64,000 bases of DNA, from positions 124,001 to 188,000 of the forward strand of contig JAYJMM010000034.1 in NCBI GenBank assembly GCA_037349105.1. Reading direction: 5' to 3'. The DNA comes from Limnomonas spitsbergensis. Taxonomy: Eukaryota; Chlorophyta; Chlorophyceae; Chlamydomonadales. The notes beneath the pieces are model-generated. The model was not told the origin of the DNA. It searched no databases and was given only the letters and a program-made list of their open reading frames with translations. The translations under genes and the position numbers were made by a program. Shown one piece after another: positions 29,340 to 41,300 of the stretch. How positions within the stretch are numbered: the stretch's first letter is position 1; the number at the start of each line of letters is the position of its first letter.

Positions 29340-32300
29340 ATGGAATCCGATGTTGGGGAGTTCCGCCAACTGCTGTCGAGCTTAAAGGATGAGGCATCCG
29401 ACTTCACTGACGCGTCAGATCTGGAGGTTGCTATGGGTCGTGTGAAAGCGCACGTGTCTCTGCTCGTCGATCCAGATGAAATAGCAGCAGCATCTGACCT
29501 GAGCCTGCGTGGTGGCCTGAGTCTTTTCGCAGCCGCGAAAGCGGCAAGAGACCGAGGTGGGGGCACCCTAGTGGCATGCATGCAGTTTTGGGGTTCATTT
29601 CCTCCGCCCGTCTAGAGGATGGCCCCCCCAGCCCTAAAATACCTGTTAAAAAGCTTACAAGCGCCAGAGGGGGGCAAACACATGATCATTTCCTCAGCCA
29701 CCCTGGCGATTAGCGGGCAGGCTCCTGACCCTGGCGATATGCAGGGAAAACATCCCATTGTTTGCAGCCTTTTCTGGTGGGGTGTTCTCAGGCCCAGGAT
29801 CCTGGGGCTTCACCAGCATGTGCGTGGCCCTATGCCCCGCCACTGTCCCTCAATCTCGACACATCTAGGGCAGTCCAGGGCGCCAAACCAAATTTGAGGG
29901 TCTACCGGGCGGCCACGACGGTGGGGTCCTATTGGGACCCAACCATGACCAACATTTGGCCAGCAGCTCAAGCAACGGGTAATGCTGCACAAGGAACCCC
30001 CGAATGCGTGTTGGGATGTAGCTGTAATGTAGCTGGGGCACAAAAAGGTCGGGTATGCCTAAAACTGCTTATTTTAGTATGCTTCAGCTACGATTCAGCT
30101 ACATCACAACCAATGGCCATGAGGGCCTCGTGCAGCAGGACTGAAAAGGATATTTGCATAATTGCATGTATATCCCACGGCTCCGCCCTGGGTAAGATGC
30201 ACAGCGGCCCAGCTGCTTGGGCCACTGCACGTAGGCGGGTCGAGGTCTGGTCACCATCGGCTCCGCGGTGGCTGTCCAAAGGCCTGCCAAAGATGGTATG
30301 GTTTGCACAAATGTAAACGTGCTGCCCACCTCCCGTCTCGATGCCTCATCTCCCTGATTAGTCATCACAGGATTCAGAGCATGAGATGCAAGCGGGAACG
30401 GGGACGGGAGACGGGAGATGGGAGACGGGGGAAGGGGGACACGGGGACGGGGGAGACGGGGGAGACGGGGAGGACAGGGGGGACGGGGGCGAGGTTGCCG
30501 AGACGTCTGCGGCAGTCGGGGCCCTGCACGCAGCGGGAGGGGTAGCATGGGTGGCGTGCTGATCACTGAAGCTGCATGAGCGGGTAAGCTGATGTGGCGG
30601 GCTCTGGGGAGGGGCACGCTGCACCAAGACCCCTACACCCGCCCTCGGCTCAATTTCAGCTGCAGCGGCGCAGCGCTCTGGGCACAATACCGCTACGGTA
30701 GCCCACCCAGTTCTAAGGCCGCTCGGGTGACGCCGTGAATCCCCTCTCACCACGGCACATAATCCTAAACCCTAAACCCTTAACTCTGAATCCCAGCCCC
30801 TGGACGTATCATTCGTTAATTTCTTTCTTTACTGAACGACACCGCTTGCCTTCCATCCTGCTGCTCCTGCTGGGTCAGATGTTGCAGGTTTTGGAGGCAC
30901 GCCCTCTGCCAGGGTTCGGGCCAAAATGTACCAGCTCGCTGTGGAGCTGGCACGGGCCTGCCTGGGCCCCTCCCTGTCTGGTGGCGCTGCCGGACCACCC
31001 CTGGAGCCTGCCAACCCCGATTCAGCCCCGCCCCCGCCCCCGCCGCCGGAGCCGCCGCTGCAGCCCCCGCCAGGCCCTTGCGCCGCCGCGCCCCCCGGCC
31101 TCGCCTCCTCCCTGTTACGCAACGGCTGGGAGGCTTTTAAGCTGGAGATGGCGATGGGCACGGGCGGGACGGCGGGGGAGGCGCTAGAGATCATGCTGCT
31201 GGTTCTGGAGCATCTGGATGCGGAGCCAGGGCTGAGGGAGTGGGCCCTGCTGCCCGTGAAAGGACCTGGCCTGGTCAGCGGACTCATGACCGCATACAGC
31301 TACGACCCGTGAGGATAAATACAACACCCATGTGCACACCCATGCAACACCCATGCAACATCATGCAACACCCATCCAACACCTATGCAACACCCATGAA
31401 ACACCCACGCAACACCCATTTAACACCCATGTGCAACACCCACGCAACACCCATGTGCAACACCCATGCAACACCCATGCAACACCCATGCAACACCCAC
31501 ATGCAACACCCATGTGCTGCATTCATGTGGTTTTCGATTCATCATAAGGTTTTTTCTCTCCTTATAGGATATATCCTCTGCATAGGCATATGCTTCGTAA
31601 TGCTGGCATGCATGCGGACTCGGGGGGGGAGACGTAATTTTTTGTGTTGGGTGCTCAGCGTACACCATGGCATGAGACCAGGGCGGCCTGCTACAATATG
31701 CATGTTGCTGCGTGGGCAAGAGCAGAGTTGTCTGCTTTCAGCGTTGCGGTACGCTCACCTGTTGCGCTACACTCACCTGTTGCTGCCTGCCTGTTGCTCC
31801 GCAGGAAGGTCAAGGCATCTTCCGCGGCCAAGGGCACTGTCCTGGAGGTTCTGGCTGGGCTGCTGATGGCCTTCCCGGAGCACCTCATGGAACCCGTGCA
31901 CAAAAACACATTCGGTGGGGACTGGGGAGTGGGGGGGACAAAAGGAGGGCAAAGATCCCTGGCGGTGTCGCACCCTTCCTGCCTGCATTCTTGCTTTCCA
32001 CCTTCACCTCTTGGTTTCGGGCTCCTCGGTTGCGTGTCTCTGCTTCTTGGCCCTGCGTTCTGGTCTCCCAGGTGTCTGTGTTCCTTGTGTAGGGTCCCTG
32101 TCGGTCTGTTTGTGGTCTTCGTGAGCCGTCTATTGTTTCTGTTGCTAGTACGTTAGTTTGGTCTCTGGTGCCTGTTTCATTCCTCGTACTCTGGTTTCCC
32201 CCCGGTTTGCTCTGCCTGGCCCTTTCGCAAAAGGCTGTGGATAGTTGTGCAACTTTGTAACAACAACAACCTGTCCTAAATCCGCCTCCACCTGCCATAG

Positions 32301-35300
32301 TCCCTCCCACGCAGCTTGTGTCATGCTTGGCTGCTGAGGGCGTGTATGTGTGGGGTGGGTGGGGTGCTTCCTTCATTTTTGTTTCCTTCCTCCCTCCCTT
32401 GATCTGCTCTTGATCACATTCCCTCTATCCCCCACCTGCCCAGGCGGCCACTGTGGCACTTGGCTTCTGTCGGAGGGAGGGGGGGGTGCTGCAGTCTTCT
32501 ATCCTACTTGTTTCTCAGGCATCTGTGGCGCTTTACTCCTGGGGGGGGGGGAGGGGGTGCGGTGGTGCAGTTGGCCTACCCTCTTCTTTGCTTTCCAGAC
32601 AGCTTCTGTTGCGCTTGGCTGCTGAGGGGGAGAGGGAGGACAGTGCTGCAGCCACCTTCCACATGTTTGTGTCCACCTCCCTCCTGTCATGCCCCCCTCC
32701 CTTTTGTTTGTTTGCCAGGCGGTTTCTGTGGCGCCTGGCTGCTGAGGGAGGGAGTGGCGGTACTGCAGATTCAGAAGAAGGAGCCGCTCCACGATTACAA
32801 AGCAGGCGCCCTGACCGCTGTTGCAGCCGTGCTGCAGCACCTCCTGGTGAGGGGATGGGGTTGAGGTTTAGAGCTTAGGGCTTAGGGCGCAGGCCTTAGG
32901 GCTTAGAGCTTAGAGCTTAGGTCTTAAGCCTATTAGGGTTCAGGGCTTAAGGCTCAGGGTACAAGGTTTAGGGCTCCAGCCATGTCGGCAGTGCTGCAAC
33001 ACGGCTTGGTGACAGGATGTGTGTCGCAGGTCTACAGCCATAAGGTTTAGGGTTAAGAGGTTACAAGTCGAGGGATCAGGGTTTAGGGTTTAGGGTTGCA
33101 TGCCGAGGGTTCAGCGTGGACCAGTTAAACATGTGTTCTGACAGTAGTGTTGCAACACCTCCCGATGAGAGGGTGGAATGCTCTCAGAGGCTGTCAGGCC
33201 ATGAGGCAACGGGGTCCACAGCCGCACAGTCTTATGGTTAGGGTTTAGGGTTTAAGGTTCATGGTTTGGGTTAAAGGATTTGGATTGAATCCATGTGCCC
33301 ATCAAGACTTGCCATTATCTACGAATGGACAATCCCACCTTAGTCGTCTCGATAAATGTGTTTATTGTGTTGATGTGGCATGTTTAGGCAGAATGTGAGC
33401 TGTCACCATGTTGCTGATGTTGTTACAGCATTTAAGCTTCCCATTCATAGCCTTATAAGACAGGGCCACACGGTGCAGCCCGGAAGGACAGGTGAAGTCC
33501 CAGCAGGTGTACGAATGAAATATCCCGGGTTCTTCGAAAAATGGAGGTCGTTCTGCAATGTGTAGGTCTTTCTAACATCATGAAATTGAGTTTTTTTGTC
33601 TAGGAATCGTAGGTGACCGGTATTTTTAAAATTTGAGGTTATAAGAATAGTTCAAAGAGAGAGAGGCGGGCCAACAGGCAAGAGTCGACCAAATTCGAGT
33701 CTTACCCAGTCACTTAGAACACTGAGGATGAGCCTAAGTGAGCTAAGGCAGCTAGAAAGCTGGGAATTCAAAGCTGGAAAACGCAGGTCGAACTGAAGAG
33801 CAGGTGTCAAATAGAGTGGAAAGTGGGTTGGCAAACAGCTGAGATAACCGAATCCGTGTCCGGGCCTGTTCCTTTCAATACCCTGGCTGGACGATTCTCG
33901 ATGATACCGGTAGTAAGTAAGTATCTTCAAAGTATCTTCGAAGTAAGTTTCTTAAAATCATCCTACGCAAGTGTCTTATATTATCTTTATAATATCTTAG
34001 AAGCATCTTAATCTTAAACAAGTGTTGTTTATGAGTATCTTAAAGAAGTATCTTAAAAATAAAGGAGGATCTTATAAACATCTAAATAAGTATCTGACTG
34101 GTGTCTCTTCCACTGCAGCCGGACCAAGGTGCCGCAGAGGTTGCTGAGGCGCTGCGCCACATCCGTGAGACCCTGCGCCATGCAGCCGGCGGCAGTGTCG
34201 GCAACGCCACCCCCCTGCGCCGCTACTCCGGCGTGCTGGCGGGCCTGCGCCTGCTGTCAAGCGCGCCGCTTGGCGGCCAGCTGGGCAAACTGATGGTGGA
34301 GAGCCACCAGGAGCTGTTGCAGGAGATTGTCAAGGTGGGGGGACGTTGGAAACGTGTGGAGAGGTTTGAAAGGTGTGGGGACGTTGGAAAGGCTGGAGGA
34401 GCTTGCAGAGGTTAAAGGATGTGTGCAAATGGCTGAACGAGCTTGCAGAGGTTAAAGGATGTGTGCAAATGGCTGAAGGAGATTGCAGAGGTTAAAGGAT
34501 GTGTGCAAATGGCTGAAGGAGCTTGCAGAGATTAAAGGATGTGTGCAAATGGCTGAAGGAGATTGCAGAGGTTAAAGGATGTGTGCAAATGGCTGAAGGA
34601 GCTTGCAGAGGTTAAAGGATGTGTGCAAATGGCTGAAGGAGCTTGCAGAGGTGAAAGGATGTGTGCAAATGGCTGAAGGAGCTTGCAGAGGTTAAAGGAT
34701 GTGTGCAAATGGCTGAACGAGCTTGCAGAGGTTAAAGGATGTGTGCAAATGGCTGAACGAGCTTGCAGAGGTTAAAGGATGTGTGAAAATGGCTGAAGGA
34801 GCTTGCAGAAATGCAGAGGTTAAAGGATGTGTGCAAATGGCTGAAGGAGCTTGCAGAGGTATGAAAATTGAAGGTTGCTGATGGCTGTGAGAGGTTGCTT
34901 GCTCGGAGAGGATAGTTACTTTTCTTTTTCTTTCAGCCATAAGGACAGCTTTTGGCAGTTTATTGTTTAGTTAGTTAGCTAGTTATTAGTTACAGTCATT
35001 TTGGGCAGGGTGCAGATAGGTACATTACATCTGATGTGCATTCTTGCACCCTTTAAAACCAATACTATAATATTAAACTCATGTGGCCAAAACGATTGTA
35101 ATTATGGCCCGACAGGGAATTTTTAATCGCTGCATTATCCACGGCACCCTTCGTAAGTATTTTTAGCGGGCACTCGTTCCTGACCCATGGCACACACACA
35201 CCCCGAACAGAAATGCCAGGTCTGACAGTCAGGGTACCGGTTCTGAAGATTTGGTAATCAAACAATTGCATTTCCATGAGGCGCCGAGGGACGGAAATTA

Positions 35301-38300
35301 AGGCTGCACTCACAAACCAGCTGCTGCATTGCATGGCTCCTCATGTGTCTGCTCCTGCATGCCCTCATGTCTGCCCCCACGTCTGCCCTCATGTCTGCCC
35401 CCAAACATGCATGTGTCTACCCCCACATCCCCATACCTGCCCCCGTGCCTGCCTCCATGTTTCTACCCTCATGTCTGCCCCCATGTCCTCATGTGCCTGC
35501 CCCACTGCCCCCCTGCCCCCATGTGTCTGCCCATAGGCCCCCATGTGCCTGCCCCCTGCCCCCCTGGCCCTCATGTGTCTGCCCCCATGCCCCCATGCCC
35601 CCATGTGTCTGCCCATAGGCCCCCATGTGCCTGCCCCCTACCCCCCTGCCCTCATGTGTCTGCCCCCCTGCCCCCCTGCCCCCATGTATCTGCCCATGGG
35701 CCCCCGTGTGCCTGCCCCCCTGCCCCCCTGCCCTCATGTGTCTGCCCCCATGCCCCCATGTCCAGGTAGCAGTCGGGCACACCAACACCGGGCTCAATAA
35801 ATCTGCCCACGAGGCAGCAGGCAGCTTGTTCGCTCAGGTAATACATTAATGTTTGCCATCTTCCAAAGCACTTGGCGGTGTAAAGTGTCATTGGGCGCTT
35901 TCAGGAGCATCATCAGTCAGCTGGTCGTGTACAGCTGGTCGTGTATAGCTGGTCGTGTACAGCTGGTCGTGTACAGCTGGTCATGTACAGCTGGTCATGT
36001 ACAGCTGCTCTTGTACAGCTGGTCTTGTATAGTTGGTCGTGTACAGCTGGTCGTGTACAGCTGGTCGTGTACAGCTGGTCATGTACAGCTGGTCTTGTAC
36101 AGCTGGTCTTGTACAGCTGGTCTTGTACAGCTGGTCATGTATAGCTGGTCGTGCACAGCTGGTCGTGTACAGCTGGTCGTGCACAGCTGGTCGTGTACAG
36201 CTGGTCGAGGACAGCTGGTCATGTACAGCTGGTCATGTACAGCTGGTCGTGCACAGCTGGTCGTGTACAGATGGTCTTGTAGAGCTGGTCTTGTACAGCT
36301 GGTCATGTACAGCTGGTCATGTACAGCTGGTCGTGCACAGCTGGTCGTGCACAGCTGGACTTGTAGAGCTGGTCTTGTAGAGATGGTCTTGTACCGCTGG
36401 TCTTGTACCACTGGTCGTGTACAGCTGGGCGTGTACAGCTGGGCGTGTAAAGCGCCAGGCCTGCCTTCACGCCTTGGCACGGTGACATGTGGCAGTAGAA
36501 GGCGCCAGAGATGCCTGTATGTGACGGCAAATCCTGCTTGGATGTTTTGTCAGGCCCCTCCGTCTGCCTTCCAGGTCAGGCTGTGCCTATGCGGCTATGC
36601 CCTCTCGGCTGTTCCTTAGAGGCTTTAAGGGCTTGCCTTGCGTCCTCCCCCCTTAATGTTACATTCTACTAACATTAGGGCCACAGGTGTTTACGACACT
36701 AGAGCAGAAGAGGTTTGTGAGTCCCAAGTTGTGGGTTAACCGTTATTACGTTTTGGGAGGACCTTCATGGTCTGCAGCCCCCCTTAACCTAAACCCCATT
36801 TCTGGGGCAGGGGGTTGCAACCCACATGCCAAGGAATTACGCGGACTGACTGGTCCCTCTAGAGGTGCCAGGTCTCTCTAGAGGGACTGGGTCCCTTGAG
36901 ACTCTAGAGAGACCCGCCCAAGACTAACACTGGTGCATAACTGCTGATGAAAAGGCTTGCGCGATTCCTGCCCCCCATACCCCACCCTTTGCTGATGATC
37001 AAAAGGTCTGTCCCTCCTCCTGCCCCCCCCTCCTCTGGTACAGATCAACACGCACCTGGTTGCGGAGCCAGGCGACTGTGAGGCCGCGGGCCGTGACCTC
37101 GCCGCCCTCGTGTCGAGCTTTGAGGCCAAGGTGCGCGCTACTGCTGCAACTGGAGCTGGGGGTATGGACAGTTGGCTGAGTCACGAATGATAGGTTGACT
37201 GATAGGCTCTGTCGAGAATTGACAGTTGGCTGTGTCAAGGATGGTAGGTTGAACGATGTTTTGAACGATTTTTTGGCAGTTTGACAGTCGGATTTGTCAA
37301 GGATGACAGGTTGGCCATAAAAAAATGCAAAACCGTTTTATACCAGCGAATGAATCGCCTAGGTGATCATGGCAAGACGGTGGGGGCAGTACCGGCAATC
37401 CATTGTGCCGTTTTGTGGTGGTGTGCCATTTCTGCTGTTTTGTGGTGGTGTGCCGTTTCTGCTGATAATCCTGAAATGGTTATATTTCTGCCTTTTTGTG
37501 GTGGTGTGCCATTTTGTGCTGATAATCCTGAAATGGTTATATTTCTGCCTTTTTGTGGTGGTGTGCCATTTTGTGCTGGTTTGTGCTGCTGCTAGTTTGG
37601 CATCTTTGCTACTACTGCTGGCGTTGTTTGGATGGGTACCTGGTACCTGTTCGAGCGTGTGGCTACACTTGTCCTGGTCACCCTAGAAGGAACCATTCAT
37701 CAAATGGCTAGTAGCCGCAGGGCCTGTCCCTATTTGTTTAAGCACTCTCTGTGGTACAATAGGTAGGCCCTTCAGGAGATTGGACTGGTACTACCTAATG
37801 GGCCTGCCTCTCTCATTGCATAATCACTGTACGAGGTACAATCGGCAGGCCCGCCAGGCAGTTGGACCGGTACTGCCTGCCGGGCGTACCTATTACTGCA
37901 TCATTACTCTTTGATTTGCAATCGGCCTGTTGGGCCGGTACTGCCTGACGGGCCTGCCCCTCACGTATGTGCGTGTGTGCACTGTATCTCAATGTACTGT
38001 TTACGAACAAAGTTGCTGACTGGCCTGCCTGCCGCCCCTGTGCGTATGTGCTGCAGCTTCGTGGCGACGCCCACCCAAGGGAGGTACGGCTGTACCTCCG
38101 GGGCATGGGCCAGCTGGCACCAGCCTCTCGCCACATCAGAGGCATCAAGGTGCAAAGGGTTTAGTGTTTAGGGTTTAGGGTTTAGAGAAGGGTGATGCTC
38201 TTGTGTCAGCCTTGGAGACATGCATTTGCTCGATGGCAAGCCAGGCAAACCCACTGTATGTGCCTTTGCCCGACGGCAAGCCAGGCAAGCACACTATATG

Positions 38301-41300
38301 CACCTTTGCTTGGCAGCAAGCCAGGCAAGCCCACTATGTGCGAGTCACCGCTCAGAGGGGGGGTATGTCCCACGGAATTCTCCATGAATTTCGAACTGCA
38401 TTTCCCCCGTGGGAGCCTCATGCTGAGTGCCTTAGGGTTAAGGGTTTAGGGTTTAGGGTTCAGGCCCCACATGAGACATGCCATGCCGCGAGATCACTCT
38501 CAGGGTGGAGAGATCACTGGTTGGCGCTTATTCGAAATTCAAATGATACGAAATGTCAATGTTCTGAAATATGTTAAGCCCGCCGTCTGTGCTTGCTTTC
38601 TCGGGTCGTTCAACAGTAGCTGCAACTGTTGCAAACATTCAAAATTCAAAACGCTGGATGCTTGGTGCGCCAGCCCAGGGCATCTAATTGCAGCCGCTCC
38701 TGCAATCAAATTCAAATTCAAATGTTGTGCATCGCGAGTCCTGGCTGCTCTGCCTCCTTGCTCAGGGCATCCAACAGCACCTGCTCCTGCACCCAAAATC
38801 TCAAATTCAAATTGTGTGCATTGCGAGTTTGTCCTCATGTCTGCCCCCAATGCTCTGCCTCCTTGCTCAGGGCATCCAGCAGCAGCTGCTCCTGCTGTCA
38901 CCCCTGGCCGCAGCCTCTGCCCTCGTCTCCAAGGGCGGAGACCTCCAGCAGTGGGACCGAGCCCTTGACGTACAGGTAAGACAATGCCTATTCCCAGCTG
39001 CTTCCTCTACAATTCAGCCTATATCACAGCCTGCGGCCGGGGGAGCCTTGCCAGCAAGGTGCCTGCTGCCTTTTCACCACCGGCCTTTGGCTAGTCAAGG
39101 TTTGGACCCCGTCAGCCCAGTGTTGGCCGCCCAGCGGCCATCCCAAAGATGGTCGAGTCCGCAATTACATGAACGCTGCCAGCCTTTGTCGGACGTTAGC
39201 TACCCATTGAAGGCGCAGAGGGTGAGAAGCCCGCCTCACCTGCTAAAATAGCCTAAACAAATGTTATAAATATTATAAATGTGCCTCACCCCTCTTGTAA
39301 CTTATCCCTCATCTGCCCCACACTTTCCTAAACCCCAAACCCCTTATCCTCCCCACCCCTCGCCCGTGTCACCCTTTCTCAACCTAAAGCCCTAACCCCT
39401 CATCTGCCTCATGGCCAGGTGGAGCTGCTCAGCTGCCTTACCCTGCTGTTGGAGCAGCTGGATGTCATCACACCCGCCGACCTGGCCATGTGCACAAACG
39501 TGGCAGAGGGTCTTGCAGGTGTGTGGGGGTGGGGATAGGGCAAGGGGTCTGCCCTGTGCTAGGGGGGTGGGGGGTCAGGATGGGGTAACAGGTAACGGAT
39601 CTACACGCCCCAAGAAAGAGGGTCTTGCAGGTGTGTGTGTGGGAGGGGGGGATAGGGCAAGGGGGCTGCCCTGTGCCAGGGGGGGTGGGGGGTCAGGATG
39701 GGGTTACGGATAACGGATCTACAGGCCCCAAGAACGAGGGTCTTGCAGGTGTGTGTGTGTGGGAGGGTAGGGTTTAGGGTTTAGACTGTCCTGTGTAGGG
39801 GAGAGAGATGTATGTGGGATAAAGGATACAGGGTTAAGGGTTTACACCCCATGAAAGAGGGTCTTGCAGGGGGTGGGTCAAGAGTTAAGGGTTCAGGGTT
39901 CAGGGCTACAGGGCCCGTGTTTATGGTCAAGGTTTGAGGGTTATGGGTTCATGGGTTTCCGCTGCCTTGTATCAGAGGTTCGATTAGGCGGGGGGGCACA
40001 AAGCTGTATGCGGGTCTACAAGCCTGCTTGCCCACAGGGCACTCCTAAACCCTTAACTCCAAACCCTGAGCCCTACACCCTACACCCTAAATCTTAAACC
40101 GTGTACCCTTAACCCCGATCCCTTAATCCTTACCCCTAAACCCTAAAAACTAAACTAGGCACATAGCTGTACACTGTTCCGTAAGCCTGCTTGTCCGCAG
40201 GGCGCTCTTCATAAGACCTGTTAGTTGGGGTGGGTGGACGAAACACTACCCCTACTGCGTTGCTCATCCATGGACTACACTGCGGATTGATTCATTTGTT
40301 CTCTGCAAGGGATGGGACCATTATGGGACCTGCCAATGTCTGTTTTGTATAGGGTAGGACTGTCTCGTTTGTGTAACGCACTGCATGGGTCCTCGTATTT
40401 ATGTACTGCACAGATTGGGACCCGCTCGTTTCTATCCTGTACTGCATGGCCTTCGTCATTTCTGTACTGCGCTGCTAAGGATCCGCTCATTTGTATACTG
40501 TACTGCATGGTCCCCGTCATTTCTGTAATGAACTGGTTAGGACCCATTTGTATACTGTACTGCATGGTCCCTGTCCCCGTCATTTCTGTACTGCGCTGGG
40601 TAGAATCCGCTCATTTGTATACTGTACTGCCTGGTCCCTGTCCCCGTCATTTCTGTACTGCGCTGGGTAGGACCCATTCATTTGCGTACCGCGTTACATG
40701 CATCCTGATAGGTTCTCCCTGCTTGCCGAATCCCCCCCCGAGCTCCGCAGATGCCTACCTGCAGCTGTGGCCCAGCCAGCGCCCTCGCGTGAATGGCGCC
40801 TTGGTGGGCATGCTGCTGCGTCTGGAGGGCAAGGGACCAGCCGTGCAGGTGAGGCTCGCTTAGGACGGTCAGGGCTCATCTAGGAGGATGAGTATGTAGG
40901 GGCTTGCTAAGGGCGGGTGAGGCCTCCTAAGGGCGGGTCGGGGCTCGTCAAGGCAGATGAGCGCCCAGGGGCTGACTGAGGCCGTGTGGGGCTCACTGAG
41001 AGTTCATCTAGGAGGATGAATATCTACAGGCTTGCTAAGGGCGGGTGAGGCTCACTGAGGGCGGTTCAGGGCTCAATTAGGAGGATGAGTATCGAGGGGC
41101 TTACCAAGGGCAGGTGGGGATCATATAGGCGGGTTTCTGTGTAGAGGCCGCTGCCCTCCTACCAGCAGAGATTTCTGCAACAAAAGCAATTCATGCGTCG
41201 AGCAAGGCCCAGAACCTTTCCTCCAATCCCGCTCTGTGTGCCGCTTAGGCATGGCGGTCCATGCTGCTCCCACACTCTTTGTGTGTGTTCCCCCAGGCTG

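Noticed and set aside
35849..36619. 256-codon ORF of repeated YSWSCTAG-type peptide
   Set aside because: The 15-bp repeat is open by arithmetic; it lies within DNA-PKcs intron 6.
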